DNA of 64,000 nt, from positions 930,001-994,000 of the forward strand of contig CM074144.1 of the NCBI GenBank assembly GCA_037178625.1. Reading direction: 5' to 3'. The notes under the pieces were generated by a model. It was not told the origin of the DNA, made no database searches, and saw only the letters and a program-made list of their open reading frames with translations. The stretch comes from Skeletonema tropicum. Lineage: Eukaryota; Bacillariophyta; Thalassiosirophyceae; Thalassiosirales; Thalassiosiraceae. Below are positions 41,844 through 51,547 of the stretch, piece by piece; the stretch's first letter is position 1, and each line of letters opens with the position of its first letter. The position numbers were made by a program, and so were the translations under genes.

Positions 41844-44800
41844 ATGCAATCCGCACATTCTCAGGATATTAACAACGATAACAGTGGCAGGAGGTCGTCA
41901 CCAAGCACCAATCTACTAATGAATCCTGGTAATCCTGGTCCTGCTTCTTCCTCTGGTGCGTGTTTGTCAACCTCCACCTCCACAAACATGCAACATCCGC
42001 ATGACACAGGCGCTGCTCATAGCGTAATGCCACATTACAACAGCAACTTCGCCACTTTGTTTCCTCCTCTGCCATCTTCCAACAATCAGTGGCCAAGTTA
42101 TAATCATCATCAGCTTCAGCATCTTTTTCCCATCAATTTTCGACCACCTGCACCTTTTCTCAATCAAGCATCGCTTTTTCAAAACCAACAGCAACAGCAA
42201 CATCTAATTCCTCAACAAAACCCAAGCGAACCTCTTGATATGACGATGCAAAACGGTCTGACTGGCACCATTGATATGCCCACCAACACAACCACAACAA
42301 CTTCACCAACTGAAGAGGCAGAATTAGATTTGGCCACCAATACATCCACTAATACCTCCACTGCCACTGCACCTTTTAACAACAACGATGTGTTTCCATC
42401 GGAACAACTCTTCAAACAAGCAGTGGAAGATTATTGCGTGACTGTGCGGATGTTTCCTAAACAAAAAAAGACAGAAAACAAAAGAACGCAAGCAGATAAT
42501 TACATTAGCTATCGATACACCTGTCCTAGATCAGGAACCCACAAGTCACAAAAGAAAGAAGGGATCAAGGGTGCCCGGCCAACTCGTCAGTCTCTGAAGA
42601 CTGGCTGTGAGTGGCACATCAGTGCTGCACGTGAAAGAATGCCTAATGACGCATGCCGTAATGATGAAATTGTCCGTATAACATCTGTCTCTCTAGAGCA
42701 TACAAACGGTTGTAATGGTGGAGATGACCAGGAGATGATTTTCGCATTACGGAAGAGAGCAGGGAGAACATATCCTGACTATGCTTTAGCGCACCTACGT
42801 AAAGAAGTGAAAGCGCGTAGATATGGCACTGATGATGTCAAAAGTTGGTTGATTCAATCAGGATTTCTGGATGCAACACTGGAAGAGGCTACCAATTTGC
42901 GTTACAGACTTCTAAATGATGAGCCCATAAAAAATTGGAAACCAAATGAGTGCTCTAAGGAGGAGATAGGTCAATGGACTGACTATCTTCATAACGAAGA
43001 CTTAGCAAATGAGATTTCTGCCGGGAGTAAAGACAGCATTGATAACCTGCTAATGTTGCATAGAGGTTTAAAGGAAGAAGTAGATGGATATGACAGTCGA
43101 GTTACAACTGATTCAGAACACAGATTCAGTGGAACTGCATGGCAGACTGGTAGGATGAGGGCAAGACTTCTCAGACATGGTGCTATGATATTCATTGATG
43201 ACACAAGGAGTGGTGTCAATACAAGCAACTTTTGCTTTTGGAATGTTATGGTTTCAGATCATGAAGGCAAATCTCAAACTGTAATGGGAGCAATGACTAT
43301 GTGTGCTAGCAATGAAGCTGTATCGTGGGTGCTGCAAAGCCTTGTTAGTATGTCACCCTTTGCTGCTGAAATTGTGAAAGCCACCATGTCAGATTTGGGT
43401 AAGTATACAACACCATTGTTCATGTGTGCATCTCAACATCATGCAAGGAGCTGCTTACGACCGAATTCTTTGTTGTTTTTGTAGGAGTTGGTGTGGAGCC
43501 TATACAACGATTTCTCCCTTCTGTCACATTCTTTGGTGCCTGTACATGGCATATTATGAGACTAGATTTCCCTCGTAATTTGAAACACATCCCAGGCTAT
43601 GCGGATTGCAAGTCCTTTGTGTATCAACATCTGGTGAAGAACACCACATGTAAACAGGAATGGGATGCTCGCTTGAATGAAGCATGCCGCAAATGGCCAG
43701 GGGCTGCAGAATATCTTCAGCAACTTTCCCTTTATAAAGAGCGGTGGGGGAATCCTTGGAGAATTGAGAATTTCACACTGGATATGGAGGCAAGTTCCGT
43801 TGTCGAGGGATCATTCTCAGCGTTCCAACGTCATCTTGGAGGACAAGTTCATTCTTTTACTGGTGTCGTCCAGCAACACCTTCAGAAAGATGAGGATAAG
43901 ACTTCTGAGGAACGAAAGCAAAGAGTCAAAGCACGAGTTGCAGTCTACGATGATGATGTCCAAGGCATGCGAACAAAAGCGGCTCAAGAATGTTCGATGA
44001 AATGTTCTGTCAAAGTTGTGGATAACTTCATCAAGACAAACCTAGAAGCTCAAGAGTACTCATATGAGGAAATGGCAGTACTGTCTGCTGAGCAACAGGC
44101 AAGAGGTGTGACTAAGGCATATTTGGTTTATTTAAAAGGTCCAGATAGAGTGACACAACCAAGGAGGGTTGTAGAATTCAGAGACGGTGTGTATTACTGC
44201 ATGTGGTGCAAAAGGGACATCAACAGTGGACAGCCATGCAAGCACATCCAACGAGTATGCGATTTTGAATTCAATGAGTCACAGTTTCACAATCATTGGA
44301 AACTTAATGATACCGAAGTGAAGTCAATCCCTGCAATTTCTCCAGCACCACAAAGAAATGGTGGTTCTTCCATTGATGACACTCCTGCAGCAGATTTTGG
44401 GGGTGCCGATTTTGATCTGCCAGATGAGAAGGGAGTCGTTGGTGCAGTTGAGCTGCATACTAATGCAACAGATAATGTACAAGTTGCTGGCGGTGAAGGT
44501 GTAGGGGAATTTGTGTCAGATCTTGTTGCCAACCCATTGATTGCAAAACGTTATACAGCAAAGAAAGCGAAACGTTTGAATTCGACTCAAATGCACAATA
44601 TTCTGTTGGACAAATTCAAACAGCTTGCCAGTACTGCATCGCGCAGCAACGAAACATACCAGAAGCTTTTGCCAGTTGTGAATTACATGATTGCTAATAT
44701 TCAAAATGTCGGGGAAGAAGAATTAAAAGGAGCAGCTGCGTCGTACCTTGATCTTACAGTTGCGGATGGTAAGAATAACATCAACAACCCTCAAGGCATC

Positions 44801-45247
44801 CTTCCTTCTACAAGGAAACGGGGCGAAGGTGGAACTTGCATGAAAAGAAAGATAAGCGGAGTGGAAGCAGTGGTTACGGCAAAACGTCACATTTCAACTT
44901 GTGATCTTTGTAAGGGTATTGGACACAACAAGGCAAATTGCGCAGCTGCAAAGCAGATTGGGAAAAGATTAGTGAAATCAACTTGGGGATTGATTGAGAC
45001 TGTTTCGGTTTTGGACGAAACAAAATCAACAGCTGATGTTGATCCTTGTGTTGCAAAGGATGCGATTGGGATTCAAGTTGTTGGAAAGGTGTTTGTTTTG
45101 AACAGTGTGGTATACAAGGCGAATATCATTCTAAGGGGATTGGCCATGAAAGATTGTCAACCCATGTATTTCGATCATAATACAGTTGCACTATGGGCAA
45201 GAGAAGGACAAAGTAATAGCCATTACGTGTTTCTTCATGGAAAATGA
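41844..45247 (+). CDS. MULE transposase (zinc-binding N-terminus, DDE core, SWIM, CCHC), two exons
   Basis: Exon 1 is 41844-43398, the intron 43399-43484 (GTAAGT..TAG), exon 2 43485-45247; 1105 residues. Residues 1-170 are Ser/Thr/Asn/Gln-rich. Next comes a FAR1-like zinc region (YRYTCPRSGTH, CEWHISAARER, HTNGC). The MULE catalytic core follows: FIDDTRSG (~449), MSDLG..IQRFLPSVTFFGACTWHI (~518-540). SWIM finger C.WC..DINSGQPCKHI lies near 756, and a CCHC knuckle CDLCKGIGHNKANC near 990. It cuts and joins element ends in the nucleus. The ATG at 41844 is just 3' of the CT tract. Copy 2 differs at three residues seen. Confidence 0.9.
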
Positions 45248-45519
45248 TTCTGTAAAGATAAAGACAACTGATTTAATTTTGTGGCTTGAGCACAAGCATT
45301 CTTCTTTACTATTTCATTTTATGCAACAAAAGTTGCTAATTCACTGGTTGGGTGATTGGTGGGGTAATCAATAGGTGCTTATCCCCTATCAAAATCAGTG
45401 ATTCCTGGGAATGAAGATGACATAGAATAGATCATTCTCAGAGAAAAAATTCTCTCCACACATTACAGAGGCAGTATGGTACCAATGTTTGAGCAAATAT
45501 GCGTAGGAAAAGATGTGTT

Positions 45520-46854
45520 TTACTTTACTCTTAGAACATTAAACTTATCAATTGGCGCTGCAGATTTGTTCTTTAACATGAAGTTATACATTTGCTTTGT
45601 AATGAATGGAATGAGCCTCGTGCTCCAGGCATCTTCAGTTTCACCTTCAGGGGATGATTGGACCAACCCATGCAAATTCAGTGCGCTATTGAAGACCACT
45701 ATACAGACAGTATCTCTCACATTTGTCTCGATTTGAATGTATTTGCCACCAGTCTCGCTTTCCGCAATGACCAAGTGGGAATCTGCTATAATTCCACCTC
45801 TTCCATCTGGACCACCGCGCGGTATGTATACAAGCGGGTGCATTGTACTCAAATCCCCGGTGTCAGCGTGCAATGCCACAACACTGTCTTCTATCATTGC
45901 ATTCTTCTGGCATCCCTTGCCTATGCGGCGAATCGCAACTTGATTTGCCATCCAGCCAACTGCACCTTGGCAACCAATTGGTGGGAAAGAGAAGTTTGCA
46001 TTTATGCTCTTAATTTTTTCATTCTCCCTAAATACATTAGGTGTGTAGTTCAGCAAGGCTGCCGCAACTCTACCAAAGATGGAAGAGAGAGAGGAAGTAA
46101 TAGCTTTTGCCTTTTCATATTGATGATTCATAAGAAAGAAGGGCCCAGTTTGTCTTTTATCCATGGATCCAATCCCAAATGCTGCATATCCCCCACCAGC
46201 ATGGTTGTCTTGTTCCCAAGCTCTTTTGGGCAAAGCATCAAGAGAATTGTCAAGAGTATTTCCGGCTCCTTTATAGCAGCATTCATGTATGTCACGAAGC
46301 AGGGGGCATTCGCTATCTGCGCGAGCATAAAGAACATAAACGCTTGAATTGGAGGAGAATTCAACCTCAACAAAGTCCCCATATTGTGGTGTAATGAGGG
46401 GTGCAGGAGAGTTAGTTAAATGTTTGGCGGTGAGTTGTGCTTTGTGTTTCCCCGCTTTACGTTTCTTCTTTGCTGTGACTTTGTTGAACTGAAATGAAAC
46501 AGTTGAATTGTCAAGTTCCATCGCCTTCCGTTTGTTGTCTCTTTTGGAGTCATATTGCAATGATGATGACAAAAATGATATTTTTTTTGGTGAAGGTTTG
46601 TTCTTGTTTATTGTCCGCCACCATTTCAGGTTCTGATTATGTAAATAGTTGCCGCTTTTCATTTGATCCTTCAATTGTGGAGGAGTGTATTTTCTGTTGT
46701 AAATATTATAGTCATGACGGACGGCTGCTTCGCCACCGTATCGGCGAACCTTCTGCTGGAACAACTCGAATCGATGTAGGTCATAATAATCGACCAACAT
46801 TGATTTGTTTGTAAGGTATGTTGTGTGTAAATTCGATAGGTCGTAGATGACCAA
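45520..46854 (-). CDS. MULE-borne 2OG-Fe(II) dioxygenase-like protein (TET/JBP-reminiscent)
   Basis: The 444-aa single-exon ORF starts at 46854 and is convergent with the transposase inside the same TIRs. Its C-terminal half has VVALHADTGD (HxD, ~328-330), YIPRGGPDGRGGI, a run of beta-like segments to VCIVVFNSALNLHG (distal His ~394), and STRLIPFI (Arg ~414). That order and spacing is the iron/2-oxoglutarate site of double-stranded beta-helix dioxygenases, and the HxDxxD plus LHG plus R pattern recalls TET/JBP DNA-base oxidases. The N-terminal half is basic (KVTAKKKRKAGKHKAQL) and could bind nucleic acid. Assignment to TET/JBP rather than another 2OG family is inference from pattern only. A role in removing DNA methylation from the element would fit. 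Confidence 0.6.
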   Translation of the reverse strand: MVIYDLSNLHTTYLTNKSMLVDYYDLHRFELFQQKVRRYGGEAAVRHDYNIYNRKYTPPQLKDQMKSGNYLHNQNLKWWRTINKNKPSPKKISFLSSSLQYDSKRDNKRKAMELDNSTVSFQFNKVTAKKKRKAGKHKAQLTAKHLTNSPAPLITPQYGDFVEVEFSSNSSVYVLYARADSECPLLRDIHECCYKGAGNTLDNSLDALPKRAWEQDNHAGGGYAAFGIGSMDKRQTGPFFLMNHQYEKAKAITSSLSSIFGRVAAALLNYTPNVFRENEKIKSINANFSFPPIGCQGAVGWMANQVAIRRIGKGCQKNAMIEDSVVALHADTGDLSTMHPLVYIPRGGPDGRGGIIADSHLVIAESETGGKYIQIETNVRDTVCIVVFNSALNLHGLVQSSPEGETEDAWSTRLIPFITKQMYNFMLKNKSAAPIDKFNVLRVK

Positions 46855-47044
46855 TTATTGAAGCAGCGGCAAGAATACGAAAAAATCTGACGACGAAAGT
46901 GGAATGAGCGGTAGTGTTTTGCTGTAGTGACTATGATTTATGCTAGTTGGTGTTGCCGCGGTGACTTTATGGCTTATGATGTAGTTACTGGGGTATCTAA
47001 CTTTGACTGTGTGCGGGGCTTGTGGTGGAAAGAAGGGGTGGTGG

Positions 47045-47136
47045 GAGAGCGTGGTATGGTGACGTGGCAGAATCGTCACATCATAGGGCGTGCCCAACCC
47101 GTGCCCAGAAAAGCCGTGCCCAACGTAGCCCCTCCC
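47045..47136 (-). repeat. MULE right terminal inverted repeat (92 bp)
   Basis: Reverse complement of 41583-41674. The adjoining target duplication is 47137-47145. Confidence 0.95.
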
Positions 47137-47339
47137 AACATTTCACATCACATCATCAACATTTTTGTTCTGAGAACATTGAACAATGGGATTTCCGCTG
47201 CGATCACTCTAGCACAAGGAATATCGCCCTCTATCATATCGTAGTATAGAGTGACATTGGTTCATAAATTATTGAGGTCGAACGACGATACAGCGTCCGA
47301 CGATCGGAGCGGCAGACACAAAAAAACAATTTTGAAATC

Positions 47340-49001
47340 ATGATGTCATCACGCTCTGCAGGCCTCATCACGTTCTTGCTCTCAGCAATGCTACTACTAC
47401 CAGCCGAGAGCTTTCTGCAACCTCAACCACATTCCCTCGTTACCAAAATATCCACAGACGAACAACAACCACAACAGCATTGCCACTACATGACAACCAA
47501 TGATGAAGATGAAGATGACTACATCGACGAAGACTCCTTGGGCGACTGGAGATCATTTCGCATGAACCTTGCCAATTCCGCTGCCTCCTCCCCAACTACC
47601 TCCAGCTCGGCCATTGACGGGATTGATCTAATAGAAGAATCCTCCTCCAAAACAACCACCTCCACCGAAGAAGACTTACCATCATCATCATCATCATCAA
47701 ACAGAGCCGAAAGCAGTCGACCAAAATCAGTCTCCAAACAAAACGAACTACTCTTATCAGCACAAAATTCGGCTCTAGCCGAAGAATACATCAATGGTGT
47801 ATGGGCACACGAATCCTCCATTCCAGAGGTGGGTGGACTAGTCTGTCGTATGCCATTAGAATCCGAAATTTATCGCGGTAGTCCCGATAGTTTCATTTAC
47901 AACAAATTACAAACATTTTTGAAATCCGATGAGTATGGTACCGAAGATGTGTCTACTCGAAAAAATACAATTGGTCAAAGAAGTAGTAGTAGTAGTACAA
48001 CCTCCCAATCCATGTCCTTTTCGGCACTGGCAGCCAAAACTGTATTTTGGTACCGAGGTGCCGAAAAGTTATTGAAACAAGAAATGGTCAAGATCATGTC
48101 GACGGCCAATACCAATGGACGGATTGATCCAAGTGAGTTGGATGAGGAAAGTTTGGAATTGCTGCAGTTGTATATGGATCATCAGTCTACGTGGCAGGAG
48201 GTGTGTCTCGTAACGGAGATGAATGGGGGGAGTAAGACGATTACGATTAATCGACCAATGGCATTCAAATTATCAAAGAGTATGGCACGGTTAGTATTGA
48301 TGGGGGCATATCAAGCGGGTGAAACTGATTCTGCAGTTGCGGTGACAAGGAAGGAACGGGATGGACAAGAGACACAAAATTTAGTCAAGTTTTTGAGTGC
48401 ATTTGAAAATCAATGCGCGGTGTATGTTGGTGGACCGGATGATATGGATAAGCCGGCGGTGTTGGTGCATGGGATTGAGGATTTGCCGGGGGCTGTGGAG
48501 ATATCGAGGGGTACGGGGATTTATCAAGGTGGATTGGAGGCTGGTGAGTGTTTTATATTTGAGTCTTGGCTCAATGGAAGGAACTGTCATTTTCATTCAG
48601 TGTATAAATAACTCATTGCTTACTCTACCCTCACCCAATATAGCTATTGACGGAGTCCTATCTGGCAAATATAAACCACTTGACTTTCGCTTCTTCGTTG
48701 GACACACTCGCTATACCAAAGGACAGTTAGAAGATGCTGTTACTAAAGGAAAGTACCAGCCAATTGCATGCTCACGACCTTTGGTATTGAAGCAATGTAT
48801 ACAACTTCCCAAACCTCTTTGGCATGAAGGTAAGTAGGCTGTTCGAGAGGATGTGTTTGCATTGATTTGACACACTCTCCGCCCTTTTCTCACATCATCT
48901 CTTTGCTTGTATATAACGGATGCACTTCAGTGCTTGAATTCTGTGGTGGAGAATTGAAAGAGATTTCCAAGTTGGAGCTAGCGAAGCGTGAGGATTTGTA
49001 G
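47340..49001 (+). CDS. AlgH/YqgE (UPF0301, DUF179) family protein, predicted plastid-targeted, three exons
   Basis: Exons 47340-48543, 48644-48829 and 48931-49001 join in frame across GTGAGT..TAG and GTAAGT..CAG introns. The start MMSSRSAGLITFLLSAMLLL is a signal peptide, followed by PAESFLQP, an ASAFAP-like motif. After a ~110-residue acidic/Ser-rich spacer comes an alpha-helical segment, then the DUF179 core: CAVYVGGPDDMDKPAVLVHG, GTGIYQGGLEAAIDGV, FRFFVGHTRYTKGQLEDAV. Bacterial YqgE/AlgH is of unresolved function; plastid copies are common in algae and plants. The MULE right end is 195 bp upstream of the ATG. Confidence 0.85.
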
Positions 49002-49672
49002 AGCAATATGGTAAGCTACTTATTGTAGCAATTCGCGCGAGATGGAAACGCGATTGCTTTTTACTCCCCAGACCAGATGCCAACTTTTGACCAGCTCAGG
49101 TTGCATCCCAACAAAAGCCCCTCCCTAAATAATGAGTGTCTTCGCATCATTACTAAACTAAGGATATATCCACTCTAAAATGATGAAACCAGTAACTAAA
49201 AATCATACGATTTTCATTATAATAATTAGCTTTATGAAACGATATGTTCAAATGAGACTAACTCCGAATACAGTTGCGGTGTAGTCGTGAAGTCGGATTA
49301 ATTGTGCATCTGGGTGGCACTGGTAGATAATTGTGGTGGGGATTTTTGTAGATAAATAAAGATACTTGATGTAGATATACTTCTTGATGAACAAGTATTA
49401 CTTCTCTTGACGAAAACCTGAACAAAATGTGTTGCAGTTGCACAGATAGATTTGTGAAAAGTCTGTACAGCGAGACTGACACTGGTTTTGCAAGAGGGAA
49501 AGTGGGAAACGATAATGAAAAGAGGAGGTCTTGTAGATCACTCTTTTGTTCGTTTCACCTGGTAGATAATAATGAATACGAATTTATCTCGAAAGAACCC
49601 AAACGGTTGGGCATCTTTTAATAAATATATAGCATAGCATGCGGTAGAGGTGGGAGAATCTTGAAACTTCCT
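49002..49672. other. intergenic region
   Basis: 3' flanks of two convergent genes. No gene, repeat or RNA is recognised. Confidence 0.4.
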
Positions 49673-50368
49673 CTAACCATCGAGATGAGCGAGTGGATTA
49701 GGAACAGAGATGTAAACCGGTGGAATAGCTGCCGGCCTACCACGAAAAGGTGACGATTCTGGCGTGACACGGAAGCGTTTGGGAGCGGGGACTTGAAATC
49801 CCTTCCTTGGACGTACAAGATAGGTGGGGAGAGGAGCTCCACCGACGACCTTGTCGTGTTTGTTCTCATCTGGAACTCGAAAGGTGGGAAGAGACTCATA
49901 GGAGCAATGGTGACCCTTCCAAGACGAATGACTCTTTGAAGGAGCAATGATACTCGCATCATGCACCACCTTTAGGAGTTGAACATGATGATATTTCTCC
50001 AACTGCGTCATGAGTAGTACCCCCACCGTGGTGTCAATACTATCTTTTTTGATATCGCTGAAGACATCGACAACACCGTTGGCATAATGGGGCTGAAGCG
50101 TATTGCAGTAACAATCGCTTGACTGGTCGAATAAATACACCACCACACATGGATGATCAAACGCCACCACAAACTCGACCATGTCATCGGCTGCCTCACA
50201 TGTTGTGGAGATGGTGGACATGGAGTCGACGGAGCCGGTGTCGTCGTCGTCGAAATCGAGGTCATCGGCTGCCTCCCAATAATTGATATCATTATTCGGA
50301 TAGGGAGAGTAGGCGGAGGCCGGTAGGAGGAGAGGTGGTGGCAGCGCGTTTGTTGCTTTCATCGTCAT
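49673..50368 (-). CDS. hypothetical protein, 231 aa
   Basis: An ATG at 50368 opens an uninterrupted frame. The first ~55 residues are low-complexity with an Asp cluster (DDLDFDDDDTGS). Residues ~65-130 (MVEFVVAFDHPCVVVYLF, VGVLLMTQLEKYHHVQLLKV) have an alternating hydrophobic pattern like a small alpha/beta domain. The tail is basic and Pro-rich (RPRKGFQVPAPKRFRVTP, PPVYISVPNP). I do not recognise the family. Neighbouring genes give no functional context. Confidence 0.5.
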   Translation of the reverse strand: MTMKATNALPPPLLLPASAYSPYPNNDINYWEAADDLDFDDDDTGSVDSMSTISTTCEAADDMVEFVVAFDHPCVVVYLFDQSSDCYCNTLQPHYANGVVDVFSDIKKDSIDTTVGVLLMTQLEKYHHVQLLKVVHDASIIAPSKSHSSWKGHHCSYESLPTFRVPDENKHDKVVGGAPLPTYLVRPRKGFQVPAPKRFRVTPESSPFRGRPAAIPPVYISVPNPLAHLDG

Positions 50369-51327
50369 GGTGGTGGTGTTATGCTTGTCGTTTGTCGCGC
50401 TGCTTGTTTTTTAACGCTTTTTTGAATAATTTTGAATGGCTGCGCGCGCGCGTGCGTGTTGAGGTTGCACAAAGCGACAAATTTACGTGTCCCACTTCAA
50501 CCCACCGTGCGTGTTGAGCTGAGGTTGCACAAAGCGACAAATTAAGTGACTTGTGTTGAAGTTTAAAACATATTGGATTGTGGCGAAAATAGTGCGAACT
50601 GAGAGGGAGTGGGGAGTACTGTGTGGGAAGTAACCGGTCATCATGGACAGTGGAGTGAATGCTGGATGATATCTACTTGTGGGGGATAAATGCGAAAATT
50701 ATTCACTACGCTGAAACAACGCCCATTTGATTATAAAATGTCATGACCGCCAATCGAATTATCCACAATAGTATTAAGTACAATAAGGCATTGTGAAATG
50801 TATACAATTCATTGTCCAGAGCACCTAATTGCATATAATGCGAAGATTTATCTTCATTCCAGCATGTTTCAACTCTAAAGTAGAGGTAATATCAACGCCA
50901 TAGAGGGCAAGGTATCAGTTGAATTTATAGTAATAGCAAGCCCATGATACCTGCTGACGTTGATGATCATTGGTTCTGGATATAGAAGCATTCTGCGTAG
51001 TGCGTAGGCTCCTATTGCAGTGGACAACAGGTCTACCATGGTCAAGATCTGCTGGTGGTATCTATTCTACGAGTAAGTTAGCTAGTATTATGTACTTACT
51101 TACTCTTTCTAAGTGCGGGTTTTCCCCCTCCCGCCATTTCTTCTCGCGATAAAAATACACACAAAAAACGGTAGGGTAAGTATCTGTTGATGACATTTTT
51201 CGACACTTTCTGACACTATTGTATTCCACGTTCCCCGCTGCCCGGTGTGAACCTCCGCGAACTAAACCCCCCGGGGTCTAAAAATTTTGGCTAGTCTGCT
51301 CTAGGGGGGTCTGACTTTCGGAATAGT
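50369..51327. other. intergenic region upstream of LINE 3' end
   Basis: No gene is supported. A ~35-base sequence (GTGCGTGTTGA..GGTTGCACAAAGCGACAAATT) occurs twice at about 50452-50485 and 50506-50543. Next to the LINE tail is CCCCCCGGGG. Confidence 0.45.
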
Positions 51328-51399
51328 CAATAAATAAATAAATACAAAATTAATCAGATTAGATATCTACACGAGTATAATCTGGACCTGCTTAGGTAC

Positions 51400-51547
51400 A
51401 ATGTACGGTCTTTTACTGCCGAAAGGCTTACCAGACAGCAAGACGGGTGCCCCCGTAGGAGCCGGGTGCTCCTCTTAAACGCCGGAGCGTTCGAAACCAG
51501 GTGAGAGTGCATCTGCTAACACGAAGGGAAATAGCCTGCATGTGGCC
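51400..51547 (-). promoter_or_regulatory. LINE 3' UTR with two small hairpins
   Basis: On the minus strand, AACGCTCCGGCGTT forms a 5-bp stem with a TCCG tetraloop, and AGGAGCACCCGGCTCCT a 6-bp stem with a 5-base loop, in close succession (about 51458-51491). 3' UTR hairpins are commonly used by LINE reverse transcriptases for template recognition; that role here is inferred. Confidence 0.4.

Larger units (their letters stand above)
41583..47136. mobile_element. complete Mutator-like element (MULE), 5554 bp, copy 1
   Basis: The ends are 92-bp terminal inverted repeats without visible mismatches (41583-41674 and 47045-47136) beginning GGGAGGGGCTACGTTGGG, with an AACATTTCA target duplication on both sides. 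Inside are a transposase gene on + and a dioxygenase-like gene on -, convergent, with 270 bp between stops. The first ~3.2 kb is present again from 60745, near-identical, which indicates recent activity. It is inserted in the shared promoter region between two divergent plastid-protein genes. Confidence 0.95.
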
